From a virus: a DNA stretch of 36,938 nucleotides. Position 1 is the stretch's first letter. Each line of letters begins with the position of its first letter. A program made the translations under genes and the position numbers. The DNA lies in the IMG/VR virus record IMGVR_UViG_3300005518_000015, positions 1-36,938 of that record; one strand, given 5' to 3'. The notes under the pieces were generated by a model. It was not told the origin of the DNA. It made no database searches and worked only from the letters and a program-made list of their open reading frames with translations. Shown here piece after piece: positions 21,439 to 29,483 of this stretch.

Positions 21439-23991
21439 TTGAGTGCGCCGCCCGACGCTAGACCATATCAAGGCAGGCCACTGGCACCAAACGAGATCAG
21501 GGGCGCCGGCACACTCTCAAGAGCTGAAATCATACAACAAAATCAAGATGCCTCAATAAGATCGCAAGAGGCCGAGGCTGAAAGAAAGCGGCAAGCTGAA
21601 ATAGCAAAGGCTCAAGCAAAGGCTGATCAGGCGGCTAGGGCAGCGGCAAGACGCCGTAAAAATAAGTCAAAGCGTCAAGAACAAACACCAACTCAAAGCG
21701 TTGACGTTTTTGCAACTTATCGAGAATTGAAAGCCAAGGGTAAAGCTCAAGGGATTGACACTTATCAGGCGGATATCAAACAGAACCTGGCAACCGGCCA
21801 GGTAAAAGCAAGCGCAAAAGGCGTCGAGTCAAAAGAGGCCCGTCAAAAACGAGAGGATAAAGAGGCACAACGTCTTATTGACGACACAATTGCCGATCTG
21901 AAAGCTAAAGGAACAAATCTAAATCAAGCAAAGTTTACGGTTGGCAAATCTGCAACAGGCGGGCTAAAAATTACTGGCAAGATAAAAGCAGACACAAAGC
22001 CAACGGTGAGCGCAAATCAAGCAACAACGATTGTTGGCCTTGACGAGAAAAGCTTTATTGCACAACAAGAGGCTCAAGGCCTGCATTTCACGGGTAAAAA
22101 GACGCCAAGAGCCGAGGGCGGCTTTGACTATGAGTTTTACAACGTCAAAGAGTTTGCAAAGAATAGACGCCAAGAGAACGCAAACAGGGCATATATCAAG
22201 GATCTAAAAAGGCAAGGGTATGTGCAAACAGGAACAAGGGCCTTGCCCGGCGGCGGTGAGGAATTAGAATTTGGTTTGCCTCAAGAGCCAGTTAAAGAGT
22301 TTAAACCTGGCATTGGCGAGCAACTTTATCGAGGCACGGTAACTTATGGGGCTGAATTTGTCGGCGGCGTTGCCAAGTTCTTTTCATTTGCGCCTGGTGT
22401 GTCAGAAAAGACAAAGCGCCAGGGTGAGGAAAATGTAAGGCAATTCACTGAAAAGTTTGGTGCAGATAAAGAGCACCCTGTTTATGGCGGCTTTAGTGGT
22501 CTGTCGGCAGGCCTTGGCGCCTCGCTTGGTGACACAAATGCACAAGCACAATTAGCCGACGCCAACAAGGCTTTCAAAGAAAGGCCTGTTGAATTTATAG
22601 CAGCAAGCGCCGTTGACGTTGGCGCTGGCCTCATTGGTCTAAGAGGCGGCAAAGGCGGATCTGTCATAAAACCGGCAGCGGCAACAAAAGGAACATTGAA
22701 ACAAGAGATTGTTGCATATAACAAGAATTATCCGGCTCAAGGCCCTGCCAAGCTAAAGAAAAGTGAGGCTTTCACGATCCCGGCAAAGTCATTTGAGATC
22801 CCAAAAAAAGAAGTGACGATAAAGCCGGCCTCTTTCAAAATCAAGGGCAAAAGCTATGATCTGCCGCAACAGTCATTTGACATTCCTGAGGCCAAAGGCG
22901 GCCAAACTTATGAAGCTTTCAAACCTGCAAAAATGTTGAAGTTTAGGCCTCTCGGTGAAAGCAGTGAGACAATAGGCACAAGAGTTGAGGCAAAGCCGAC
23001 AACAACAAAGAGCTATGAATTGCCAAAGTTAGACAAGGATCTTTCTAATCTAGGTAACAAAGGCAAAACGGTGCTCAAGCTCGAGCCAAAGACGACGACA
23101 AAAGAACCAAAGACAATTGCCGGCTCAAATCCTGGCCTTGCTGCCAAGCTGAAAAAAGAGCTTGACGCTGTTGCTTTGAAAGGTAATTTGAAAGGCCGCC
23201 TTGAGCCTCTTATCTTGCCAAGGAAAGCCAAAGTGCCAAAAACGGGAAAGGCGCCGGAAATAAGAGCGTCAAGCTTTGCCTACGAAAAAATAAAGTATGA
23301 GGCGCCAAAAGAAAGAAGATCAAGGGCGATCTATTCAGTGCCAAAGACGCCGTTAGGGTTTGGCGGCTTGACAGGGGCCGAGCGTGTTAGGCGCAAGCGT
23401 GAGAAAACCGAGACTGAATTGCAATTTCTGACAAGGCCCGGTGAAAGTCTCGGCATTGGCAGGCGCTTTGGAACGTTAGAAAGTCAAAATTTAACAGAAA
23501 GGCTGAGTGCTCGAGTCAATAAAAAACAAGGTAGTTTGATCAAAATTGAAAACCTCTTGTTGCTTGGCAAGAAAACAAAAGGCGGCACGGTCCTGAAAAC
23601 CGACTTTGGCCTTGGATCAATACTCAAGGATATCTCAGAGCCAAGACAGGCTCAAGGCCTGAGAATTAAACAAGGCCTCAAGACACAAACAAAACAACGT
23701 GTGGGCCTAGTCTTTGGGTTGCCTAAATTACAAAGATCAGGACTAACAAGGCTACCAGGCGGAATAAAGATCCCGACGCCAGGGCGCAAAACAGTTGAAA
23801 AGACGCCAAGAGAATTTTTACCAAAACTCAAGTTTGCGGGCGCCTACCGTCAATCAGGCAGATCAAAGAACAAGAGCAAAAGGCGAGTGACATTAAGAGA
23901 GTTTCAAGTAAAAGACGTTTTGAGCGCCGTATTGGGCGAGCAAAGCGGCATAGCAAAAGGCTTTGAAAAGTCTTTTGGTAAATTCTACTAG
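21439..23991 (+). CDS. Large basic protein, probable internal virion protein (850 aa)
   Basis: TTG start at 21439. Residues 25-80 are a Gln/Ala/Arg/Lys-rich coiled coil (EAEAERKRQAEIAKAQAKAD). Residues 80-280 are charged alpha/beta sequence. Around 440-480 a short motif recurs (KSFEIP, ASFKI, KSYDLP, QSFDIP). The rest is Lys/Arg/Pro-rich and low in hydrophobic residues, with several basic patches (RRKREK, RSKNKSKRR). No signal or obvious membrane anchor. Size, charge and neighbours suggest a DNA-binding or scaffold protein inside the particle. No family recognised. Confidence 0.6.
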   Translation: MSAPPDARPYQGRPLAPNEIRGAGTLSRAEIIQQNQDASIRSQEAEAERKRQAEIAKAQAKADQAARAAARRRKNKSKRQEQTPTQSVDVFATYRELKAKGKAQGIDTYQADIKQNLATGQVKASAKGVESKEARQKREDKEAQRLIDDTIADLKAKGTNLNQAKFTVGKSATGGLKITGKIKADTKPTVSANQATTIVGLDEKSFIAQQEAQGLHFTGKKTPRAEGGFDYEFYNVKEFAKNRRQENANRAYIKDLKRQGYVQTGTRALPGGGEELEFGLPQEPVKEFKPGIGEQLYRGTVTYGAEFVGGVAKFFSFAPGVSEKTKRQGEENVRQFTEKFGADKEHPVYGGFSGLSAGLGASLGDTNAQAQLADANKAFKERPVEFIAASAVDVGAGLIGLRGGKGGSVIKPAAATKGTLKQEIVAYNKNYPAQGPAKLKKSEAFTIPAKSFEIPKKEVTIKPASFKIKGKSYDLPQQSFDIPEAKGGQTYEAFKPAKMLKFRPLGESSETIGTRVEAKPTTTKSYELPKLDKDLSNLGNKGKTVLKLEPKTTTKEPKTIAGSNPGLAAKLKKELDAVALKGNLKGRLEPLILPRKAKVPKTGKAPEIRASSFAYEKIKYEAPKERRSRAIYSVPKTPLGFGGLTGAERVRRKREKTETELQFLTRPGESLGIGRRFGTLESQNLTERLSARVNKKQGSLIKIENLLLLGKKTKGGTVLKTDFGLGSILKDISEPRQAQGLRIKQGLKTQTKQRVGLVFGLPKLQRSGLTRLPGGIKIPTPGRKTVEKTPREFLPKLKFAGAYRQSGRSKNKSKRRVTLREFQVKDVLSAVLGEQSGIAKGFEKSFGKFY

Positions 23992-24009
23992 TCCAAAGCT
24001 TTAGAAAAT

Positions 24010-24040
24010 TATATTAATAAGCACGTTATGTTTTAACCCT
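24010..24040 (+). promoter_or_regulatory. Promoter with TTTTAACC proximal element
   Basis: The TATA-like TATTAATA (24012-24019) lies about 30 nt before TTG 24046, and GTTATGTTTTAACC follows. The latter is nearly identical to the integrase promoter and related to the AbrB promoter. Confidence 0.55.
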
Positions 24041-24045
24041 AGCAT

Positions 24046-24300
24046 TTGCCATATGCTTGCAGGGGCCTAACAATACTAAAGAATAAAGTTCTAAAGTGCA
24101 AGTGGTGCCGAGGCATGTTGCTGCAAAAACGTTTTCCAAGACTTCAATCGGGCGGCATGTATCGTATGTTATATCAATGCGTCTGTTGTGGCCGTCATAC
24201 AATGGGCGAGCTAGAAATGGGAAATCTGACAAAGAAAGAATTTATCATAGAAAAGCCTGTTAGAGCACAAAAAATGCTTTTAAAGCAGTTAAATTATTAA
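24046..24300 (+). CDS. Zinc-ribbon protein (84 aa)
   Basis: CKWCRG and CVCCGRH, about 31 residues apart, form a zinc ribbon, with an extra Cys near the N-terminus. The rest is basic and helical. TTG 24046 fits its promoter. It stands directly upstream of the helicase gene. Confidence 0.6.
   Translation: MPYACRGLTILKNKVLKCKWCRGMLLQKRFPRLQSGGMYRMLYQCVCCGRHTMGELEMGNLTKKEFIIEKPVRAQKMLLKQLNY
24288..24300 (+). promoter_or_regulatory. Promoter of the helicase gene
   Basis: GTTAAATTATTAA, centred about 26 nt before ATG 24319. Confidence 0.6.
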
Positions 24301-24318
24301 ATCAACAGTTGGGCTAAA

Positions 24319-26244
24319 ATGCAAATAGAAAAACAAAATGATCTTGGCGTCAAGCTAAAGTTTGAACAATTACAACGGAATTTTGACCTAGCAAAAAACT
24401 CACTTAGCGAGTTTGCACAAGTTGCCATTGGCTCAAATGAGTTGAGAGATTGGGCAGTTGGCGAGATAACACGCTATGCAATGTCAATACGGGCCAGCAA
24501 GATCGACAAAGACGAGTTGAACAATTTCTTTACTTATCCTTATTGCATTTTGGCAGGCAGACATGAGGGCGAGGCCTACCTGGCGATCCCAAAGTTTATT
24601 GACGCTCATTTTGGTTGGTTGCACAAGGTAACACCAAGTTACAATATCTTTCTAGTCAATAGATATGTTGATTGGCTAGGTGAATTACCACAACAGTTAA
24701 AAAACGAGCTAAAGTTTGCTGATCCTCTTGACGTGCACCTTGAGGGCGATTATCTTATTGGTCCTGACGTTAAAAAGGTGAAAGAGAAATTCGGCGCTTT
24801 CATAAAGTCAACAGACAAGCAAGGCAGGCTCTTGATCGACAAGGCCCGTTATTTTGAGATGCTTGCAGCATTGATCAAAGACGGCATTTTACCTTTCTCG
24901 CCGCAAGCAGTTGATCAAGAAGATTTGGTGCAAGGCCGCAAGTGTGACTTTGAGCTAAGAGATTATCAAGTTGAGGCATGGAAAGAGTTTTTGAAATATT
25001 CAAACATTGGCGCTTTCTTTCCGCCTAGCACTGGCAAAACCTTTCTTGGCTTATGGGCAATGACGCATATCAAGGGCCCGCACTTGGTTGTTGTGCCAAC
25101 TCGTCTATTGATTGAACAATGGAAAGAGAGAATTGAGCTATACACGGATCTGAGGCCCGACGAATACGACGTTATGACGTATTATGCCGGGATCAAAACA
25201 GGCAAAGACTATAAGCTAAAGATAATTGACGAGGTGCACCATTTGCCAAGCAATGAATTTAGCAAGCTCGCAGCAATCAAAGCAAAATATTCAATAGGGT
25301 TGAGTGCAACGCCGCAAAGGGAAGATGAACGAGAGGAATTTATTTTTGCATTGACTGGCAAACCTGTTGGCTTGGCTTGGGAAACATTCAAACACTTGGG
25401 CATAATTCAAAGCCCGCCGTTGCATGTTTGGATTGTAAAAACCGACGCTGAAAGGATAAAACAAGTCGAGCAATTGCTAAACTCAGAACAAAAAACGATC
25501 ATATTCTCGGACAGCATTGCACTAGGCAAGGAAATTGCAAAGAAATTTAGTTTGCCGCACATTCATGGCTCGAGCAAAGAGCGCCTTTCAACGATCAAAG
25601 ATGTGCCTTGTTCTATTGTGTCAAGGGTTGGTGACGAGGGCATAAGCCTGCCTGATATCCAACGGGTTATAGAGGTAAGTTGGTTACATGGCAGCCGACG
25701 GCAGGAATTGCAAAGATTTACCAGGTTACTGCACGGCCGAGGCAAACAAGGCGAGGCCCACATAATTATGACGGGCCAAGAATATGAAACGGATCACAAA
25801 AGGCTTTTCAGCATTATGGATAAAGGGTTTAAGATCGTCTTGCACCGGCAAGGTATGGAAGATAAAACCATTGCGTCAATTGCTCATAGCTTGGAAAGAA
25901 AGGACCGACAGCCGAGGCAAAAGAGATCCAAGCCAAGCGAGAGCCAAAAACCAAAGACAGCAAAGATCACTGAGAGCCAAGAGGAATATCCTTTAATGAA
26001 ATTTGCAGGGATAAGAAAGATAATAGAGTCAGCGCCGACAAAGACACAAAAAAGTATTCTATTATTCCTTATCTCACCGCAAAATCAGAACCAAGGCTTT
26101 ACTCAAGAAATGTTAGCCTTGTCCTTGGGCTATTCAAATGCAAGAAGCTTGAGCGCCAACGGAGATCTTGCAAAGCTGAAAGAGAAAGGTTATATCAAGA
26201 GTGTGGGCGGCAAGATAAGCCAAAACTTTAGCTCAATGGTCTAG
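24319..26244 (+). CDS. XPB-like superfamily 2 DNA helicase (641 aa)
   Basis: SF2 motifs in order: Walker A FPPSTGKTFLG (about residue 234), DEVHH motif II (about 303), LSATPQRED motif III (about 327), a second RecA lobe, and motif VI QRFTRLLHGRG (about 464). The DEVH box and spacing fit the XPB/Rad25-UvsW group, which unwinds or translocates on DNA using ATP. Residues 1-215 are an N-terminal domain, partly a DNA-damage-recognition-like region. Residues 510-545 are a basic linker and the last 80 residues look like a winged helix. It is the only helicase visible, so it may serve replication as well as repair or transcription. Confidence 0.86.
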   Translation: MQIEKQNDLGVKLKFEQLQRNFDLAKNSLSEFAQVAIGSNELRDWAVGEITRYAMSIRASKIDKDELNNFFTYPYCILAGRHEGEAYLAIPKFIDAHFGWLHKVTPSYNIFLVNRYVDWLGELPQQLKNELKFADPLDVHLEGDYLIGPDVKKVKEKFGAFIKSTDKQGRLLIDKARYFEMLAALIKDGILPFSPQAVDQEDLVQGRKCDFELRDYQVEAWKEFLKYSNIGAFFPPSTGKTFLGLWAMTHIKGPHLVVVPTRLLIEQWKERIELYTDLRPDEYDVMTYYAGIKTGKDYKLKIIDEVHHLPSNEFSKLAAIKAKYSIGLSATPQREDEREEFIFALTGKPVGLAWETFKHLGIIQSPPLHVWIVKTDAERIKQVEQLLNSEQKTIIFSDSIALGKEIAKKFSLPHIHGSSKERLSTIKDVPCSIVSRVGDEGISLPDIQRVIEVSWLHGSRRQELQRFTRLLHGRGKQGEAHIIMTGQEYETDHKRLFSIMDKGFKIVLHRQGMEDKTIASIAHSLERKDRQPRQKRSKPSESQKPKTAKITESQEEYPLMKFAGIRKIIESAPTKTQKSILLFLISPQNQNQGFTQEMLALSLGYSNARSLSANGDLAKLKEKGYIKSVGGKISQNFSSMV

Positions 26245-26430
26245 CGTGTCATTAGAAGTTAACCAAACCGTCTTGACTGGCGGCGGCATATGAATTATTA
26301 CAATATGCTCACTTGAGGTTTGATTGTCAACTGATCGGCCAAAGTCAACGGGCGGGCCTGGATAAAGTAGGCCTGCTATTATAAGGGCAAAGACTATTCC
26401 GCCAATTATCAAGGCATATCGTAAACTCAT
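26233..26430 (-). CDS. Secreted or membrane-anchored small protein, the only minus-strand gene (65 aa)
   Basis: Starts at ATG 26430 on the minus strand, which is 27 nt after a minus-strand TATA-like box at 26454-26462. It has an N-terminal hydrophobic helix (LIIGGIVFALIIAGLLY), then 40 residues of polar sequence with Pro runs (PGPP, PPP) and an NQT site. Its end overlaps the helicase stop by 12 nt in convergent orientation. A longer frame upstream lacks a promoter. Unknown function; a surface or exclusion protein is possible. Confidence 0.6.
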   Translation of the reverse strand: MSLRYALIIGGIVFALIIAGLLYPGPPVDFGRSVDNQTSSEHIVIIHMPPPVKTVWLTSNDTLDH

Positions 26431-26453
26431 ACCTATACTGACAACAACCTCTT

Positions 26454-26462
26454 GATAAAATG
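26454..26462 (-). promoter_or_regulatory. Minus-strand TATA-like box
   Basis: CATTTTATC on the minus strand, about 27 nt before the ATG of the only minus-strand gene. Confidence 0.5.
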
Positions 26463-26495
26463 CTTGTCTGTAAAAGATTTGACACAAACCTTTAT

Positions 26496-26521
26496 CCTGC
26501 TTATAGTATGCTATAAGCAGG
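26496..26521. promoter_or_regulatory. 26-bp palindromic operator candidate
   Basis: CCTGCTTATAG-TATG-CTATAAGCAGG: perfect 11-bp arms with a 4-bp spacer, ending three bases before ATG 26525. A TATA-like TTTATC (26491-26496) overlaps its left edge. It lies in a short divergent intergenic space and could control both directions. Confidence 0.62.
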
Positions 26522-26524
26522 GCA

Positions 26525-26854
26525 ATGGCAAGGAAATCTGAATATTGTATAAGCTGTAGAATGTGGGGCCGAGATGTCAAAAGGCTTTTCATAAGAGTTA
26601 GCATAAAACAAGAGGCCCGCCGTGCAAATAGCTGGCAACATAAATTCAAACAACGGGCAAAGCCTATTGGTTGGATCTGCCTTGCGTGCGGCGCAATGTT
26701 TACCGACGAGCAAGCAGAAAAGTGTTATCTCAAATCGCATGGATCACCACAATGGGATAAAAAAACAGGCGAGCCAATTCAGGGAAAGCAAAAGGTCAAA
26801 CCAATAAAAGGTTTGGCAGATCTTATTTGGGAAATCAATTATGGCAAATGGTAA
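26525..26854 (+). CDS. Zinc-binding protein controlled by a palindromic operator (109 aa)
   Basis: CISC near the N-terminus and ICLACG near residue 53, plus C and H in EKCYLKSHG, give four to six zinc ligands. The spacer is basic (KQRAKPIG, RRANSWQHK). The LACG-x-MFTDEQAE-KCYLKSH part resembles a C2H2-type finger (C-x2-C ... C/H-x4-H). It may bind DNA and regulate itself through the palindrome immediately upstream; that is an inference. Confidence 0.62.
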   Translation: MARKSEYCISCRMWGRDVKRLFIRVSIKQEARRANSWQHKFKQRAKPIGWICLACGAMFTDEQAEKCYLKSHGSPQWDKKTGEPIQGKQKVKPIKGLADLIWEINYGKW

Positions 26855-26859
26855 ACAAC

Positions 26860-26873
26860 AAGGTTATTTGCAA
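26860..26873 (+). promoter_or_regulatory. Promoter, recurrent type
   Basis: AAGGTTATTTGCAA. TTATTT is centred 28.5 nt before ATG 26895. Confidence 0.7.
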
Positions 26874-26894
26874 CTTCTTAGTGTGCTAAACTAA

Positions 26895-27512
26895 ATGGGC
26901 ATACTTGGCAAGCTGAAAGAACGTTATTCAGCCTCAAGAGCTTATGGCAGGCCAGCGCCCAAAGCTGAGGTTGGGATCGATCTTGACGAGGATCGAAAGT
27001 TCATGTCTGAAACAAGGCAAGCAATGAGATCAAAAGAGAAAGACGACGACACACAAGGCGGCCTCTTTGAAAGCAAAAAGGAAAGGTCTGCACGCATTGA
27101 GGCCAAAAGGCAAGAAAGAAAGAAAAAAATCCATAAAGTTTACAACAAGATCAATAGTGGCTTTGACAAGTATGAGAAAGGAAAAAAGAAAGTCGGCAAA
27201 ATGTTTGACCAAATAGGCGGCATGTTGCCAAATGAAGGCTCGTCAAGAGGGCGAGGCGGATCAAGCTTTGGCGGCGGTTTTGGCGGGCTAAGTCAGCGTG
27301 ACATTAACGAGCTTGCAGGCCTTGGCGGCGGGCCTCGATCAAGCGGCGACAGCCGTAAAAGGAAAGGCAGCTCTAGGCGTGGCTTGGTGCCAGTTTATCA
27401 AGGATCAAGAGTAGTTGGCTATGTCAAAGGCGGCGGTGCTAGAAAAAAGAAAAGCTCAAGACGAAAACAGAGCAATCCCTTTGGCATTAATAGCATTGAC
27501 CTAGGTTTTTAA
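26895..27512 (+). CDS. Basic Gly-rich protein (205 aa)
   Basis: An N-terminal charged region, a Lys/Arg-rich helix (about residues 60-85; ARIEAKRQERKKK), then Gly/Ser-rich segments (SSFGGGFGGL) and repeated basic patches (RKRKGSSRR, RKKKSSRRK). The strong positive charge suggests binding to nucleic acid, as a genome-condensing or virion-internal protein. Composition recalls the tail of the protein at 21026. Confidence 0.58.
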   Translation: MGILGKLKERYSASRAYGRPAPKAEVGIDLDEDRKFMSETRQAMRSKEKDDDTQGGLFESKKERSARIEAKRQERKKKIHKVYNKINSGFDKYEKGKKKVGKMFDQIGGMLPNEGSSRGRGGSSFGGGFGGLSQRDINELAGLGGGPRSSGDSRKRKGSSRRGLVPVYQGSRVVGYVKGGGARKKKSSRRKQSNPFGINSIDLGF

Positions 27513-27516
27513 AATT

Positions 27517-27690
27517 ATGCCAAAGAAAGATACAACTGACATAAGAAAGATAAGGCGCATTTTGGCGGATCAAGGAATAGCCTTTAATGGTGACAAATTC
27601 ACCAAGGCAACAGTTGTTGATTTGTTAAAGTATTGCAAGAGCGAGCAATTCAGCAAACCGACAAGGCCAAGGCGTCAAGGCTCTTTTTGA
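27517..27690 (+). CDS. Small basic protein (57 aa)
   Basis: Helical and basic, with ATVVDLLKYC in the middle and a KPTRPRRQGS tail. Its stop overlaps the next TTG. Unknown function. Confidence 0.52.
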   Translation: MPKKDTTDIRKIRRILADQGIAFNGDKFTKATVVDLLKYCKSEQFSKPTRPRRQGSF

Positions 27691-27878
27691 GACATTTTCA
27701 GCATGACGTAAAAGCTGCAATTGATCCAAAAGAACGCAAGGGCTCGAGTCAAGGGCCCAAGATTATGCTGCGCCGTTTCCAATGCTATATTAAAAGCACA
27801 CCTGCAAAGCCACGCCAGGCATTTGTAAATAAGGCGCATTTTCAACCTCACACAACAATGATCATTAATCAAGATTGA
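27687..27878 (+). CDS. Small basic protein (63 aa)
   Basis: TTG 27687 gives a TTGA overlap with the previous gene. The product is basic (PKERKGSSQGPK, RRFQCYIKS) without a recognisable domain. The frame is open upstream but overlaps the preceding gene. Confidence 0.48.
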   Translation: MRHFQHDVKAAIDPKERKGSSQGPKIMLRRFQCYIKSTPAKPRQAFVNKAHFQPHTTMIINQD

Positions 27879-27989
27879 GACTTTCATAGACTCTAACGTT
27901 AGGGCCAATATGATCAGAAATGCTTAAGAAGCTTGGTTATCTAACATGAATTACCGGACCGCAGCTCTTGAATTGAGTGCCTAAGCCTC

Positions 27990-28017
27990 GTCTGCCGTTG
28001 CTGCAATGGCGGCAGAC
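27990..28017 (+). other. Stem-loop in a non-coding stretch
   Basis: GTCTGCCG (27990-27997) pairs perfectly with CGGCAGAC (28010-28017) around a 12-nt loop, followed by CATTTTAAC. It is the main structure in the 257-nt gap 27879-28135, which also has the palindrome CTAACGTTAG (27893-27902) and the near-palindrome GCTCAAACTTGAGC (about 28052-28065). The gap may hold a terminator, a small RNA or the phage attachment site. No tRNA-like sequence seen. Confidence 0.4.
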
Positions 28018-28135
28018 AGGCCATTTTAACTAACCAGGTGCACATTTTCACGCTCAAACTTGAGCACAAAATAACGCAGCGGCAAGACTAAAAGCTTATA
28101 CACTACCATTTTATTGGTAAATACGACTAGAATAG

Positions 28136-28444
28136 TTGTCGAGTAAATACCTCTTTCAATTCGGCACCGATTTCCTCAATAGGCACAAGGGCCTTGCAGA
28201 CAGTAACATCAACATGGCAGTTTGCGCCGCTTGGTCCTGCAAGAAAGCTTTCAAACCTGGCGATTGGCTCTTTAGCAAGCCGGGATATCGAGGCAAGCAA
28301 AAACGATATCATTTGAAATGTGCAATGCGCCTTTTGATCGTCACAAAGAACGAGCTTAAAGCTTATCGCAATCTGTTTTACATTGTCGGCCTTGGCGTGT
28401 GGGCAACAGAAATCGCAAGACACCTTTTCATTGCACACCTTTAA
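28136..28444 (+). CDS. Zinc-binding protein, CxxC...KRYHxxC type (102 aa)
   Basis: The core (about residues 30-65) reads CAAWSC-KKAFKPGDWLFSK then KRYHLKCAMRL. The Cys, PGD, KRYH and C positions resemble a LIM/PARP-type treble clef seen in small archaeal proteins. TTG 28136 is used; ATG 28214 is an alternative that keeps the whole core. A frame on the opposite strand was rejected. Lies just upstream of the integrase and ends within its promoter. Confidence 0.6.
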   Translation: MSSKYLFQFGTDFLNRHKGLADSNINMAVCAAWSCKKAFKPGDWLFSKPGYRGKQKRYHLKCAMRLLIVTKNELKAYRNLFYIVGLGVWATEIARHLFIAHL

Positions 28445-28471
28445 TTGCCAGTTATGTTTTAACCTGCAATT
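28436..28471 (+). promoter_or_regulatory. Integrase promoter
   Basis: CTTTAATTGCCAG (TTAATT at 28441-28446) is centred 28.5 nt before GTG 28472. The following GTTATGTTTTAACCTGCAAT matches the proximal element before 15526 and 24046, suggesting shared control. Confidence 0.62.
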
Positions 28472-29413
28472 GTGGCCGAGGCCTGCTTTGAAATGTTCTT
28501 AAAGGCGCTCAATAACAGGGCGCCGGAAACAAGAAAGCAATACATAGAATATGTTAACGAGTTCAAAAACTGGCAAAAAGCAAGCAGTTATGAGGATCTA
28601 TTGATCGGCGGCGTATTGAAAGAGATTGAGGAAAAATTGATTAATTATATCACACACCTTAGCAACCTCAAGCTCTCATATTCAAAAATGAATTTGGCGA
28701 TATCTGCAATGCAAAGGTTCTATCTTGCAAACAGGCTAGTCATTAACACAAAATACATTAGACTATTCACGCCGAAATATGAAAGGTCAAGCGAAAACGG
28801 CTCGCAGCCTTACACAAAGGATCAGGTTGAAAGGGTTTTGCAAAAGGCAAAGCCAAGAGAAAAGCTTGCAATCTTACTCATGGCAACGGCGGGCCCGAGA
28901 ATAGGCGCCTTACCATTGATCAAAGTCAAGCACTTGACATTTATCGAGGCAAAGCAGCTCTATGCAATCAAGCTCTATGCAGGCAGCCAAGACGAGTATT
29001 GGACCTTTACAACGCCTCAAACAAGCAAGCTTATCATGGCAGCAATCAAAGACGCCAAGCCGGACCGTTATCTATTGAAAAACCATTTTTACAAAGACGA
29101 AAATGAGCCGACTACAAAGGCGGCCTTGGAAACAACCATTTGGCACTTGCTGATCAGTTGCAGCATAAGAAAGAACGGGCATGACACGTTGCAGAGAAAG
29201 AACGTGCAGCTTTTACACGGCTTTAGAAAATTCTTTAGAACGCAATTGACGATTGCAGGCGTGCACCAAGAGAACGCTGAATACCTGCTTGGGCACATAG
29301 GTTATCTTGTCAAGACGTATAGCAAGCCCGAGCCAAAAGAGCTATACGACAGGATCGAATACGACAAGGCGATCCCTTATCTGACCTTTGACAAGCTACC
29401 AAAAAACGAGTAA
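28472..29413 (+). CDS. Tyrosine recombinase (integrase), 313 aa
   Basis: The N-terminal core-binding domain spans about residues 1-105 and the catalytic domain about 110-300. Catalytic residues are visible in order: Arg in AGPRIGAL (about 143), HGFRKF (His and second Arg, about 249-252), LLGH (about 276), and the nucleophile Tyr in VKTYSKP (about 284). It breaks and rejoins DNA at attachment sites, integrating or excising the viral genome. GTG start fits the promoter. Integrity of the catalytic set suggests it is active. The gene is intact, not split as in some archaeal viruses that integrate into their own integrase. Confidence 0.88.
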   Translation: MAEACFEMFLKALNNRAPETRKQYIEYVNEFKNWQKASSYEDLLIGGVLKEIEEKLINYITHLSNLKLSYSKMNLAISAMQRFYLANRLVINTKYIRLFTPKYERSSENGSQPYTKDQVERVLQKAKPREKLAILLMATAGPRIGALPLIKVKHLTFIEAKQLYAIKLYAGSQDEYWTFTTPQTSKLIMAAIKDAKPDRYLLKNHFYKDENEPTTKAALETTIWHLLISCSIRKNGHDTLQRKNVQLLHGFRKFFRTQLTIAGVHQENAEYLLGHIGYLVKTYSKPEPKELYDRIEYDKAIPYLTFDKLPKNE

Positions 29414-29453
29414 GAACCATTATCTTGGTTGTCAATTTCAGGACTGACAAAAT

Positions 29454-29461
29454 CTTATATA
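29454..29461 (+). promoter_or_regulatory. TATA box of the micro-protein operon
   Basis: CTTATATA centred about 27 nt before ATG 29484; the only strong promoter for the whole run of small genes to 32400. Confidence 0.68.
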
Positions 29462-29483
29462 GGCAACTAGGGAATACTAGGGT

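Noticed and set aside
28127-28438. 103-codon minus-strand frame with several cysteines
   Set aside because: It mirrors the plus-strand gene at 28136, whose PGD/KRYH zinc core and codon use are convincing; no minus-strand promoter fits.
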